Shown: positions 1-10,649 of the stretch, piece by piece
Numbering within the stretch: the first letter of the stretch is position 1
Layout of the letters: each line of letters begins with the position of its first letter
Program-made: the position numbers and the translations under genes
The notes under the pieces: generated by a model
What the model saw: only the letters and a program-made list of their open reading frames with translations
The model's database searches: none
What the model was told of the DNA's origin: nothing
Assembly (NCBI RefSeq): GCF_000699445.3
Contig: NC_067198.1
Coordinates: 21,160,536 to 21,224,535 of the forward strand
Direction of reading: 5' to 3'
DNA from: Schistosoma haematobium
Lineage: Eukaryota > Platyhelminthes > Trematoda > Strigeidida > Schistosomatidae
Length of the DNA stretch: 64,000 nt

Positions 1-2047
1 GGTTGTCTTTACCTTTATTTTTTTTAAATACACTTGTTATTGGATAAATATGTATCATAATAATTGGATCGTTATGACGAATCAGATAAATTTCTATTAT
101 TCACACTTAGATAACTTACATTTTCTGATTATTCAATACTCGGTGTTTGGTTAATTGTGTCTGTGTTTAACAGCATGTAACCAAATAAATCAGATTATGA
201 AATTGTTTGTTTTGTTTAATGATACTAGATTTTATTATACTTGAGACATAAATTAACATGTTATATTTTCGCTAAATGAGCTACATATGTATATTTTGAT
301 ATGAGATATAAGATATCTTTAATTGGAATCATAATAACAGTATTTACTATCCTTGAATGCGGATTTAAGTTTTCCAAACAGCCTTAGTTTTCTTGAAAAA
401 GCTTGGACCAGATTGCCAGGCGAAACGCTGGATTTACTTTAAATCCTTTCGCTGAGATTTTACAAATACATTCTTCCTCTTTTTATAGCCTTAGTTTTCT
501 TATTTCAACTATTCTTGAACATTAATATCGACATATGACGACAGACAGTATAGCTGAAAATCAGTTATACAGCTTTTGAAATATTCAGCTTTTTATTTTC
601 GTGTACATACCAAGTATATTGTCATTTTGTTTATTTCCTATTCACTATTCAACTTATTTATATTTCAGTTGCTAGCTTATCTTATTCTTTTAGAATTCCT
701 CTCAATGTGACATTCTTGAAATGTAGAAACATAAATGAATTACCTAATGTATCAGTATTTTTAATCTTTGCTAGTTATATTTGTTTACCTTTTTCGATAG
801 CTTTAAAAATTACGAAAGTCTTTTTATATTTATACTCTTATATTAAAATCGAAAATGGATGATTCTTCATGGAGAACATCCGTCGATCACTTTTAATGAA
901 TATGGGGTGTCAAATTAGCCAGACAGTGTTTGTATTTGAACCAAGTGTATAGGATTTTAGAATTATTTATAATTTTGCTTAATGTATAATAAACAATAGT
1001 CAGGACTACTATTATTTATTATTTTATTTATTCAACGAACAATTTACAGTACCAACAATAATCTCATCAACGAAGTAGAAGTATTGAATAGTACACTAAT
1101 AACGAGTCGTTACGGCACTTTTGATTATAGAACTCCAACCTTTGTAAACAAAACAATCTTGTTCAACTACTAGGAAACTACGATTTTACAACAAACGGGA
1201 TCAAATCCAACTAAACAAACGAAGCCTGAATAATATTTCTGTGCAAACTAAGTCGATTTTGGTTGTTACTTTTGATTGGGATTATTCGTTTGAACTATGA
1301 AGACTAACAATATATTTGTAATATCCTAATGAGTAGAAAAATTAGATTTTCTGACGTTTCGTGACTCAGTGTAAGCCACTTCCTCAGAGAATAAATTTAT
1401 CTAATTTTTCTACTCATTGGGATATTACAAATACATTATTTATTTATACCAATCTACCCAATGCTCAATTTATTCGAAATTATCAAGTCAAACCTTGATG
1501 ACGATACCTATAAAGACAAACGTTTAATAGATCATAATACACATACATAATAATATCTTTTACCATAACTGTTGTTGTTAGCCACTCATAAAAGGTGTAT
1601 GATTTAACCACCTTTTTTAGTGATAATTTTTCCACTCTAATAGTTAATAATAACTTCTTAACTGCTTCCTAGACCCGCAGGGTTCTTCTAAACCTCAAAC
1701 TTAGACGACAGACAAAAGGTGTAAAGTGAGGGCAAGCTTTACTTCAAGGTTAGTATATGCACATAAAATAAGAATGTTTCTAGATTTACATGTAACCATG
1801 ACATTCTAGAAGCTCCAGGATCTATGCTAAATTTAGTAACAAATTAGATAGTCATATAATCCGAGAGCGACATATAATCTGTTGATCTTCTGATAGTTTC
1901 CGAGAGGTTTCTATTTGGTGCTGATCGAACAAACCATATATTTAACCCAGGCACCATTATTGTCGTTCTGTATGTGTCTGTTCATTAGTTCTTCCGTTTT
2001 GATACTGTCCGAATGTGAATTTTATACCTTTTGTTAATTTACTTCAG
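1..2047. other. Non-coding stretch upstream of first recognised POLR1A exon
   Basis: No coding exon is recognisable here. Because the first POLR1A exon seen encodes an internal part of the protein, this is probably intron of that gene. It holds a hammerhead-like inverted repeat at about 1318-1433, annotated separately. It also holds a decayed piece at about 380-435 resembling the same kind of structured repeat (a stem GCTTGG/CCAGGC followed by GAAAC). Confidence 0.5.
1318..1434 (-). repeat. Inverted repeat enclosing a hammerhead-like motif (possible Penelope-type terminal repeat)
   Basis: Arms of about 29 bp read GTAATATCCTAATGAG.. at 1318 and, reverse-complemented, ..CTCATTGGGATATTAC at about 1404-1433. 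On the minus strand between 1351 and 1389 the order is CTGAGGA, a GTGGC/GTCAC stem, GAAA, then CGTC. That is the order of a type I hammerhead with a minimal stem III. A degenerate second copy of the family lies at about 53925-54060 on the plus strand and shares flanks such as CAATGCTCAATTTATT. Penelope-like elements are known to carry such ribozymes, but assigning this repeat to that class is inference. Confidence 0.5.
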
Positions 2048-2207
2048 TCTTATAAAAAGCTTTGCCTTATCTGCTATGGCTCGTCAGCAACAAGCTGGTC
2101 AAAATAAAAACTCGGAAGAACCAGCTGAGGATGCTGATATTGTGAATCAACCAGGTATTGGTCGTACTCGTGCACAAGACGAATGGAATGAAGATGATGG
2201 ACATGAA
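2048..2207 (+). CDS. POLR1A: RNA polymerase I largest subunit, exon 1 of the 7 seen (acidic insert region)
   Basis: This exon encodes a hydrophilic stretch rich in Gln, Glu and Asp (ARQQQAGQNKNSEEP.. to ..EWNEDDGHE), typical of the poorly conserved acidic insert that precedes the C-terminal domain of RPA1. The exon probably begins after the TTTACTTCAG acceptor at 2047, with one base of a split codon. It ends before the donor GTAGGT at 2208 in phase 0. Joining to the next exon gives ..GHE-AIRRRRLEAN... An in-frame ATG lies at 2076, but the gene must extend upstream because the N-terminal two thirds of RPA1 is missing, so ATG 2076 is unlikely to be the start. The acceptor choice is less certain than the donor. 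Confidence 0.7.
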
Positions 2208-2479
2208 GTAGGTTTGTATTTACGGAAACTTCAGTATGCCTAGTTTCATTGTTAGGATTTGAACTTTGTTCTCTATATGACTAGTTAATTGGACATCTAA
2301 ATCTTTCATTTTGATGTGGTTAGAATTCCCCCATTCAAATCTTGATCAGAATTGCCGACGTCGAAGATACGATTCATGGAAATATGAATTGGTGAAATAA
2401 AAAAAAATTATGCGGGATTCAGAAGCATAGAATCCAGGAGAGACAAAGAATGGATGTGATAAGTCTTCTAATTGATCGC

Positions 2480-2900
2480 TAGATTTAGTTCCCCCAGGCT
2501 AAATCTACACGGCGACTCGAATACGATAGAAAAGGCGCGAAATATGGGAGAAACGCTTCAGTCCAAAGGTTCGTTTATATACAGAAAATCTAGGTTATTT
2601 ATAGTGTTTTGGATGGTCTTAGGTTTGCAGAAATATCTGGAAGGCTACTAAATATAGCAGCAGTATACGTAATCATCCAATCAGAAGCTCGACATGTGAC
2701 TTGTCACTTTCTATATATTTGTGGCAAGACTTCTGTTGAATGCTGATTGGACAAGATGTATCTTAGCTTTTCCAGAGCCTTTTGGGCTTTCTTTCGTGGA
2801 ATTTTCTGGATCTCCCCAACAGGATGCATCTTCACCATTGCAAATGATTCTGAGTCATGCTATTCTAAGTCTATTTACTGGTTAGAGTAATCACTCCTTC
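2480..2900 (+). repeat. Dispersed repeat, copy 1 (possible LTR-like)
   Basis: The stretch shares an ordered series of similar blocks with 4450-4780: a C-rich CCCC(A/T)GG motif followed by AAATCTA, a TTTC..GAAATA block, ATCCAATCAGA, a CACGTGACTT-like block, CTTTCTATAT and a TTCTRTTSAAYGCTGATT-like block. The copies are roughly 65-75% alike by eye. No coding capacity is seen. An LTR origin is a guess. Confidence 0.5.
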
Positions 2901-3420
2901 CCCAACCAAGTAGCTTACACTTACTAACATAGGCCAGTCCAATTGGTGATGACCTCTGTTATAATTTTATGTCCGGCTTTTTATCACGTGATCTATCCAC
3001 CAATCGAAATACGACTTATACAAACCTTAGCACTATGCCAAACCAATGACGTCCGACCGGTATGAGCAGCCTAGCGTCCTTATTGGTCCTATGTTCGCCT
3101 AGCCTGTCCGCTTGAGTCCAGAACACAATACCAGCCTCTGCAACATGAATCGAACCAAATCATTTATTTCAAACATACTCGGTCTATATATCAACCAGAC
3201 AGACCACAACGTACCATAAAATAGAAAATAACATTTGTACACAATAAAGCCAAAAAGTGGCTGTGAACGTGGGAGGCAGTAGTCAATAAACTGAACATAG
3301 CTTAAGAACCGTAAATCGTACAATAATAAATTATAGGTCAAAATAAAGCTTATAAATAGAGGAATATAAATATACATAATCTAATTGTTGAATAGTTATG
3401 CCATAAGAATATATAGATAA
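2900..3420 (-). repeat. Dispersed repeat, minus copy of family also at 48.6 kb
   Basis: Reverse-complemented, this region aligns over about 330 bp with 48630-48990 on the plus strand. Shared blocks include TATTTTCTATTTTATGGTACG and TTCTGGACTCAA. Both give a short hydrophobic ORF starting MYI.VPL..SFILT, but the match is in the nucleotides, so this is a dispersed non-coding repeat and not a gene. The element type is unknown. Confidence 0.6.
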
Positions 3421-3489
3421 TATTAGTCAATTAATATGTCTCAGAAGTTACTCGTGATTTAATCTTCGCTCGGATATAACAACTTCATG

Positions 3490-4020
3490 GAATGATGCCA
3501 GGTTTCGGTTTGGCAGATTCTGATATTCTCCCAGCCTACTCCTACACTAAACAGCATCGCTTGTCGAGGTAGGCGGTGGTTGGACATACGTAAGATGTGT
3601 CCTACTCACAACCTTCTATAAGTGGTGGTGTTGTCTAAGAAATTGAGAGGACGAAAAGCGAATGTGCAGCACCTTAATCGGGTTGGTGGATACACATGAT
3701 CGACCTAGGGGAGTTGGGAAACCCTGATTCCAAACCAGTGTTTCCCATGACCTTCAGGATCCTAAGGAAACAGATGACGTATGAACCTATTCTTGGTCAC
3801 CGGATTCCATTGGACTGAATCTCCTAAAGTTGTTGCACTGCCTTGTGGATTAGACCTTCAGGTCAAAGGCTTAGGATGTGACCCCCTAAGAAAACTACCT
3901 GCTTTGATTTGGGCACCTGGACAGTAACCCAGCCCTCATAAAAATCGATTGATTTGCGTGACTCATTTTTATTTGGTGCCCCCTTGTACCAAATTTTTAT
4001 GTGTTTAAATAAATAAATAA
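3490..4020 (+). mobile_element. Non-autonomous retroposon copy 1, TAAA-rich tail
   Basis: From about 3645 to 4016 it is closely similar to 17525-17895, with shared blocks such as CTTAATCGGGTTGG and CCTAAAGTTGTTGCACTGCC. It ends with a TTGTACCAA..TTTATGTGTTTAAATAAATAAATAA tail. The same tail ends the LINE fragment at 8.28-9.10 kb, which suggests mobilisation by that LINE's machinery. No intact ORF is present. Confidence 0.75.
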
Positions 4021-4449
4021 CTTCAAACACAACTATATCATCTCCACATTCTAAGTAAACAAGTGAATCTCCTGGTAGAAGATCAACCCCTGAAAAGTCA
4101 GAGGACGGAAGTGTTATCTCATTGAATTATATTAGATCCTGAATCTCTCACTGTTCCATCATAACTTATGCTTAAATCCTGTGGAAAGTGTGTTCGTGTA
4201 TAAATAATAAAGAAAACGAAATTTATAAATATGAATAACCGACATTAAGTGAAAGAGATGAATAGTAAGCTGTAAAATGAACAACTTGTTGGTGAAAGTA
4301 ATCTTAGATCATGATTCTGTAGGATTATCGTATCCAAATGCTGGATACGTTGATTGACATAGCTCTGAATCAATTGGAGTACCATAGATACATACACTCT
4401 TTGTCCTCCCTTGCATCTTGTTTTTTTAAAATTATCTTTGATAAGTATG

Positions 4450-4780
4450 CTAAGTGAACTCACAATCTAGCTTCTTAACCGTGTCTGATAACCCCTGGGT
4501 TTAATCTAAATGGCAACACAAGAGCAAAAGCTTGAAATACGAAATAAACGTTTTTCTTCATGGTTATTTTTAGTTACATACGACCATGATTTTTCCGGGA
4601 TTTTCTAGAATCGTACTAAATATACCAGTAGTTTTGGTTAATATCCAATCAGAGATGCTGCACGTGACTTCACTTTCTATATGTTTCTGAAAAGCTTCTA
4701 TTCAACGCTGATTTCGTAGTGTATACAACCGTTTTCTATGCCCTTTTTTTGAGAAATACTTTGAAACTTTTTAACAACTT
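4450..4780 (+). repeat. Dispersed repeat, copy 2 (possible LTR-like)
   Basis: Second copy of the family at 2480-2900, in the same orientation about 1.9 kb away. The retroposon at 3490-4020 and the minus-strand repeat lie between them. The pair could be remnants of the two ends of one element, but no internal coding domain is seen. Confidence 0.45.
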
Positions 4781-5744
4781 TACTCTTTTCATATGGGAAT
4801 CCATTCATCCTTATCTAATTATACTGTCTATGTGTAATCTACTCTACTGATATTGTTACTACTCTTATTTCTTTGTCATTTGTCTTAACAATTTCATCTG
4901 ATCGTGGTTATTTGGTGTGAAAAATTAAACTGATGCACAAGTGTGCCGAATTTTACGTCGCCTATGATTTGATCACCTTATACTAAAATAATACATTAAA
5001 TGAACTACTAGTAAGAATTTTTGCCATTGAAATTTGAATATAATGTTTATTTAATTCGTTGTCAAACCCGACCTCTATACCTATCCAGTTACCCTTTTAT
5101 GTTCATATCCAACAATCTTCCACCTCCTTTTCAATTATCCTAGAAACTCTTCACCATTTCGTATTATTTGTTTGAGTCACAGTTAAATGTGTTTTACATT
5201 ATAAGTAGCTTTATGTTACACTGCCAGCATATTTCAAAAGTCAAATAAAACATTCTCCAAATCGTTTTTGTGTATAAACCATGGTTTTTCAGAAAAAAAA
5301 GTTTTTCTTTAAAACTATATCAACAGTCAAGTGCTGAGTTTTTCTTAAAAAACCAGTTCATATTTAGTTATACAAGCAAACGATAGTAATTGAAATTACT
5401 ATTGGGAAATATGGTTCAATAAAAAGTGGGGTTTTTTGTTTTCTATTCATTCTGAAATAACCTAAATCAAAATTTTACTACTAATTGAAAAGTCTACTTA
5501 TATTCTCATATATTTTGTGGCTTATTTACCATATTTTTAGGTAAGTTATTTAAAAATTTACGGTTAGCCAGTGGTTGCTTTAAAATACTTTCCTAATGAA
5601 TTATATCTCTTAAATGACTGAGTAGTAGTTGTTATAACATCACACAGTATGTGGTGTCTTATTTATAGGCACTGACATATTAATCTCTATTGCTCCACTT
5701 GATACTATTGAATTAGATTTTCAAATCCTAATGTTACCCCTAGT

Positions 5745-5830
5745 GCAGTGGTGTCTCAGTGGCTAAGGCGTTCAGACTTTAGCCATTGGATCTTAGGTTT
5801 GATTCCCGCTCCACCTAACCTCGGTTTAAA
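5745..5830 (+). repeat. tRNA-like SINE fragment
   Basis: An A-box-like TCAGTGGCTAAGGCG and a B-box-like GGTTTGATTCCC are spaced as in a tRNA promoter, and the stretch ends GCTCCACC. The acceptor stem would have mismatches and the anticodon arm is poor, so this is a tRNA-derived repeat and not a tRNA gene. Confidence 0.6.
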
Positions 5831-6173
5831 CAACTGGGTATTTTGACTATCCTACACTTGAAGCCATTTACTCGGATCTGTACCTGGCTAGTGAGTTAAC
5901 TGAATTCAAATTATTACCCTTATCTAACCTCGTACTCATAAATGAGACTTCTTCGATACTTTTATTTTTTGCCCAATACAGTAGTGAATAATAGAAATTG
6001 TTGTAACGACTTAGCAGATACTTATGACCGTCAACATTTTCAAATTTCTAAAAATAATCATGAATCAATTTGTCATCAACTATAATAGTTATTGTCTCTC
6101 CCTCCATCTCGGTCTCTTATCTCGAAATAAAAGTCTATTTTTAAGATATGATTTTTGATCTCTATATTTCCAG

Positions 6174-6632
6174 GCTATCAGACGCCGGCGTCTCGAAGCA
6201 AATGCCGAAGAGGAAGATATTACTGGTGGTGATAATAATCGTCGTAAAAATGGATCTGATCTGGATGAATTGGTCGATTTAGACTTAGACGATGAATATG
6301 ATGCTGAAGCAGCCGAACTACATGAAATTGGACAAGATCGTGAGAAAGATGACGGTGACGATGAACAACAAGACGATAATGGTAAATGGCCTTGGAATGA
6401 ATTATCTCCATCAAGTAAATTAAAGATGCTTCTTGGCAATCCTTCAAGATCTGAACATAAAACCACTACTTCAAAAGGTACAAATTCTGATGAATTTATC
6501 CAATGGACTGGTGATCCTGAATTAAATCAGTCAGATGTAGATGATGAACGGGAATTAATCCAAGAAAATATGGAACGAAATATAGAACAAGAGAATGCTA
6601 TAAGTCATGATGAAGCTCGCAAACGGATAACG
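6174..6632 (+). CDS. POLR1A: RNA polymerase I largest subunit, exon 2 (acidic insert)
   Basis: A 459-bp exon (153 codons, phase 0 at both ends) between TATATTTCCAG and the donor GTAATT. The protein opens AIRRRRLEANAEEED, passes through a strongly acidic run (DLDLDDEYDAEAAELHE) and a DDGDDEQQDD tract, and ends DEARKRIT. Low-complexity Asp/Glu-rich inserts just before the C-terminal conserved block are typical of RPA1 and absent from the Pol II and Pol III paralogues, which supports Pol I. Sequence of this insert is not conserved across phyla, so its assignment rests on frame continuity with the conserved exons downstream. Confidence 0.85.
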
Positions 6633-7359
6633 GTAATTCATTTTTATTAGTATTTGTATCAATACTAGTACACTGATATTATAAGTTACAATAATTTACA
6701 AACTATTATTGGTCACTACTTTCTAGAGATATGTTCTCCTTACATTTGCTACTTAAAATGTATTTTGTAACTATTTGGATAGTTTTACATTTTTACAGTT
6801 ATTTTATTTCAACTGACTGTTTTATGATCTCTTTTGTCTTGTTTATTTCCTACTTTGTCACTTGTTCCAGGATTGTACGAGGTTGTGAATCGTAACTATT
6901 TGTTTACCTCACAATCCAGGTTTTAATTTGCTCTTAATAACACATCAACACGTTGCATTCTTTCAAATGAATTCTCACTTTCGATGCACCATTCAATTCT
7001 TCCTATCAAACAGTAAATTTTCCGCTATACGTAGGGTTCAGAATAGTCATTTTAATACTAATGGACTTTTAAAAGTTGTTCTTTTAAAAAATAGTTAAAA
7101 CAGTCACTATTTGTTCGTTTATGTTCAAGGGAATATATTAAAATTCATTAAGATCAGTGCATAATGTTGCGAACGTAGTTAATTATGTCTCATCTACGAT
7201 TTTTGTTAGTTTAGTTGATAGCTTTTTTATTTTCAAATTTAAATTCAACCCATCTTTTTTGATACTAATCTATTTGGAAGGTGCTTACACTGCAATATAG
7301 TTAGGAACAAATTAGGCGTTACAGTTTCATCCAATTATCTGAATGTTACTAACGTAAAT

Positions 7360-7965
7360 TAAGCCACCTATCCCTCTCGGACCCCTAGGTCAATAACCAG
7401 GTATCTCCAAGTAGCTTTGCCCTGGGTTCTTTCTAGTTCTTGTCAAGTGCTATTCGTTTTTATATGCTTGCCTCCAAGTCCATGTACCATGTGTTTTTGG
7501 CCTGGTTTTTTTCGTCTGATCTTCGGAATTCCAAGATAAGGCTTGCTTTGTGATTCAGTTCAATTATTTCCGTAAAATGAGACCTATTCACACCTAACAT
7601 CTTTTTCTAATTTTCTTCTCTGATGGGAGCTTGTTTGCTCTCATCTACTGTTGATGGCCCCTGACCAATAACTCTAGAGTATCTTATGTAAACAGCCATT
7701 TATAAATACCTATACTTTCTTATGATGATAGTTCTGGTAGCTCTCTAAGTTTTAGTTCCATAAAATAGAACCTGTAAAATTTGTGTTGAAGGTCCTGATT
7801 TTGGTGTTGGACGACAGTCGTTTTAAGTTCCAGGTATTCGATTACAAGGATATTACCGCTACTTTGCCGCCTCTTGCTTTAATATCAACATCACATCAAT
7901 CATGTTTATCGATGGTGCCGCCCTAACTACATAAAGGTTTAGGATCGACAGTAACACCGGAGGAG
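7360..7965 (-). mobile_element. Decayed RTE-type (SR2-like) reverse transcriptase 3' part
   Basis: Read on the minus strand with several frame breaks, the region gives RTE C-terminal blocks in order. They are GGTIDKHD..CDVDIKAR, SNTWNLKRLSSNTKIRTFNT, a stretch around YIRYSRVIG, then HKASLILEFRRSDEKNQ and AKNTWYMDLE. The same blocks, better preserved, occur in the plus-strand copies at 20.7, 29.7 and 52.3 kb. It is much more diverged than those and is clearly dead. Confidence 0.75.
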
Positions 7966-8279
7966 CTCCAGGCAGGGTTAGGTAATTGAATATAGTGTAA
8001 TATATTCAGGTATCAGAACTTACTGTTGGTTATTCGAAGAATGCCATTTGCTGAGGTAAATGATTTCCATGGGGTCATGTTTCTTGATAGCATTACTTAT
8101 ACTTCCACGCCAGCTAATATGAAGTACAATTCCATGCATTATTTCTTCAAAATCCAGCCATCACTTTGTTGTATATCAGACTTACTGAGTATATATTCAC
8201 TACTACTAACCAACCTATTGTCCCTACTACTCACTGATGAACATGTATATCAGTTACTTCAGTTTAGCAGTGATCTAAT

Positions 8280-9105
8280 GGTGAAGGCGCTTGTCTTTCA
8301 AGCGCTTTCACGAAGGCCACCTTTGGCGCCTTCGTGATGTTAGTCTGGCTGTAAAAGGTCGGATCTACAACGCGTCGGTGAGAGCAGTTTTGCTCTATGC
8401 TTGTGAAACCTGGTCTCTCCGAGTTGAGGACGTTAGACGACTCTCTGTGTTCGATCACCGCTGTCTCCGAAGGATTGCTGACATTCAGTGGCAACACCAT
8501 GTCAGTAATGCAGAGGTTCGGCATCATGTGTTCGGGCACAGAGATGATAATGCAATTGGTGTCACCATCTTGAAACACCGACTTCGGTGGCTTGGACATG
8601 TTCTCCGAATGTCGTCCCAGAGAATTCCACGTCGTGCATTATTTGCCGACTCTGGGACTGGTTGGAAGAAGCGGAGAGGTGGTCAGTGCATGAAATGGTG
8701 TCGTGGCATGAAAGAAAGCTACAAAGGACTGGCTTCTGTCGGTCATTCACGACTCCCTGGTTGGGGTCTGAGAGATGGTGCTACACAGTGGCTAGAGACT
8801 TTGTCAGATATGGCTCAGAATAGAAGCCGATGGCGATCCTGCTGTAACCTTCTTTTACTTTCTTCATAAAAAGTGGTTGTGTCTCCCTTACCTGAAAGAT
8901 TTCTTCTGATTGTACCTCGTTACTACCACACTACCTTACACCAAACTCTTCGTTATTGTTCTCTTTTTCTTTTGCGCTCCTTAGTTTTTTTCCGTTTTTT
9001 TCTATTTCTCTTCGCATTCTCATTGTTTTGTGTGGCGCATATGTATTGGCGCTCTCTTGTACCAATATTTATGTGTTCAAATAAATAAATAAATAATAAA
9101 ATTGG
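8280..9105 (+). mobile_element. 5'-truncated LINE, C-terminal reverse transcriptase region and 3' tail
   Basis: An open frame at 8291-8869 encodes the post-RT C-terminal region of a schistosome LINE. Motifs seen in order are LAVKGRIYNASVRAVLLYAC, DHRCLRRIA, HRLRWLGHVLRM, WKKRRGGQ, LPGWGLRDG and LETLSDMAQNRSRWR. No polymerase palm (xxDD) is present, so it is 5'-truncated, as target-primed insertions often are. The 3' UTR ends TTGTACCAATATTTATG and an (AAAT)n-like tail. It belongs to a different LINE lineage from the SR2-like copies, which use WIGHTLRK-type motifs, and is probably SR3/Perere-like by my recollection of the family. Confidence 0.85.
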
Positions 9106-9179
9106 TCTTCACTCGTAAAGTGTGGTTCAAAGCTGAGCAGTTGTATCTGTACTTGGGCAATGAGTTACAATTTATATTA

Positions 9180-9684
9180 TCAGAATGGGGATTTGTGGAC
9201 ATTGTAGTAATTTTAATAGTTTAATTCATGTGTCAATCTAGGCTAAAACATCATTGAAAACCTGGAAGTACTGAACTGCCGTTTCGTCCCAGTACGAGAC
9301 TCCTCAGCAGTGCTCATCCACAATCCCTCACGCGGGACTCGATCCCGGGGCCTTCTGTCTCCCACGCAAACGCCGAGCCCCTAGACCACTGAACGAGCAT
9401 CTAACAGTGTTTAATTTCGATCGCCCCATTGTCTTGCGCAACCCTTCATTTATTGTCCGAAGTGGATAACTGTCTCCACCCAAGACGGATCGGACTCCAC
9501 TGGTTATGGATTTTCACCAGAACTCTGGGAAGCATATTTTGAAGCTAGTGAACACATGATTATTATCAGTATGGTGGTTTGTGCATGTTAGACCACCATT
9601 GAAAACTGTCCAGTGCTTCCAGGCTTTCAATGGTAATCTAGCTTATATCAACTGGTGAATCTATTTATCAAAATTACTACAATC
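9180..9684 (-). mobile_element. Hammerhead tRNA-like element E1 (palindromic)
   Basis: On the minus strand the order is a 5' domain, a tRNA-like box, a hammerhead (9268-9313) and a 3' arm. A second, inverted piece of the 3' arm (GTCCAGTGCTTCCAGG) lies near 9617. It begins TCAGAATGGGG like other family ends. A possible 7-bp duplication TATATTA flanks it (9173-9179 and 9685-9691), but that is weak in such AT-rich DNA. Confidence 0.75.
9268..9313 (-). ncRNA. Hammerhead ribozyme, E1 copy (partly decayed)
   Basis: On the minus strand: GCACTG (stem I), CTGAGGA, stem II GTCT..GGAC, GAAA, a short stem III (AC..GT), a GTT cleavage triplet, then CAGTAC. The catalytic core bases are present. Stem I has one mismatch and the triplet is GTT instead of the usual GTC, so activity is doubtful. 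Confidence 0.6.
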
Positions 9685-9729
9685 TATATTACCAAATATT
9701 TTCAACCAGAACCGTGCTATTATAAAAAC

Positions 9730-9731
<2 letters not shown>

Positions 9732-9778
<47 letters not shown>
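9732..9778. repeat. (TA)n microsatellite
   Basis: About 23 uninterrupted AT dinucleotides lie next to the hammerhead element. They explain the spurious Ile-Tyr ORF on the minus strand. Confidence 0.95.
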
Positions 9779-9781
<3 letters not shown>

Positions 9782-9894
9782 GAGATTCCTAAGATTTCCT
9801 CATGTGAATCATGTCTATCATTATCCATTTTCTGTCTATCGATTTTTGAATAACTTCGCATGTGGTTTTATATATAAAGAAGTTGCTGTCGTTT

Positions 9895-10090
9895 ATTTAT
9901 TTTATTTTAAAAATGCCCATATTGTGAATTAGAATAACAAATATAAGCGAACAATATTGTTTTCGATTAGATCCTCATAAGGCTTTACTCTAATATGCAG
10001 TAATATTTATATGCATATAAGAAATTATTAAATAAATCAAGGCAGTTGATGAGTCAGTGATAACAGTACGATAGATCACATAAATAAACA
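9895..10090 (+). repeat. Dispersed repeat, intact-site copy
   Basis: Contains TTGTTTTCGATTAGATC, GGCTTTACTCTAAT and ATATGCATATA..GAAATTATTAAA. The same blocks occur on the plus strand at 26860-26952 plus 27438-27490, split by element E3, and on the minus strand at about 27590-27730. This copy serves as the empty site for the E3 insertion. Element class unknown. Confidence 0.7.
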
Positions 10091-10562
10091 TAATAAGTAG
10101 ATTTTATTTATTAGTATTATCCATACCCTTTCTTCACTCCCACCTTTTTTTTCTTTATCAAATACATACACTTCGTTGTCCCATTATTCGAACACTTCTT
10201 ATTACATAATCCTACAATTTTTTATGAATGTCTATATTTTCCAAGTCATTGATTTACCCTCTTATTATGAAACATTAATTCAATCCTTTATTATCCTTAT
10301 CACAACTAGTACACCTGTCATCACGTTATCAATTTCTACTTTTTACTTATTATGTTTATATATTTGTATAGCTAAATTGTTTGGTCTTCCATCCCAGCAA
10401 TTTCGCACTGTCTTACTGGTATTATTTTGAGAAACTTGTGTGTTTGTGTTGTTACTAGCTTATATGATTTTATCTTAAAATAAATAATCCTAATAATTTC
10501 TTAATATTTTACACAACCATATTTTTCTCGTTGTTTCTACTTCCTCCTGTTCATATAATCAG

Positions 10563-10649
10563 TTTGTTACCAGCCTGCATGCTCGTTTCAGTGGTTACGA
10601 TTTCGACAGAAAAAATTCATCGCCGAAATGGGCACGTCTTACAATTTGT
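10563..10649 (+). CDS. POLR1A: RNA polymerase I largest subunit, exon 3 (small, easily missed)
   Basis: An 87-bp exon (29 codons, phase 0 at both ends). The acceptor is CATATAATCAG after a CT-rich tract and the donor is GTAAGT. It encodes FVTSLHARFSGYDFDRKNSS-PKWARLTIC. Joined to the next exon this gives ..KWARLTIC-MFDPNEGRISIDLETL.. In RPA1 proteins the start of the C-terminal conserved block has the same pattern: a Tyr-Asp pair, then Trp plus a beta strand, then a R-I-D/S-hydrophobic helix. The exon fills the gap that would otherwise exist between DEARKRIT and MFDPNEG. The CCAG at 10570-10573 is a rival acceptor but would break the frame. Confidence 0.85.

Larger units (their letters stand above)
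2208..6173 (+). other. POLR1A intron, repeat-rich
   Basis: A phase-0 intron of about 4 kb. It contains two related AT-rich dispersed repeat copies (about 2480-2900 and 4450-4780), a minus-strand copy of the repeat also seen at 48.6 kb, a retroposon at 3490-4020 and a tRNA-like SINE fragment at about 5745-5830. It begins GTAGGT and ends TATATTTCCAG. Confidence 0.7.
6633..10562 (+). other. POLR1A intron, packed with mobile-element debris
   Basis: A phase-0 intron of 3.9 kb. It contains a decayed RTE on the minus strand (7360-7965), a LINE 3' end (8280-9105), a hammerhead tRNA-like element (9180-9684), a (TA)n tract (9732-9778) and one copy of a repeat (9895-10090) also found around 26.9 and 27.6 kb. 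Short ORFs inside it, such as the Ile/Leu-rich one at 10176-10430, look spurious. Confidence 0.75.

Noticed and set aside
2076..2207. ATG 2076 as a separate gene start
   Set aside because: The exon continues in phase into POLR1A exons, and a splice acceptor lies just upstream, so an internal exon is the simpler reading.
9661..9861. Minus-strand frame with an Ile-Tyr run (also 28921-29106)
   Set aside because: Produced by (TA)n microsatellites.
10176..10430. 84-codon hydrophobic frame in a POLR1A intron
   Set aside because: Low-complexity T-rich DNA gives Ile/Leu/Phe/Tyr-rich translation, and it lies within a supported intron.
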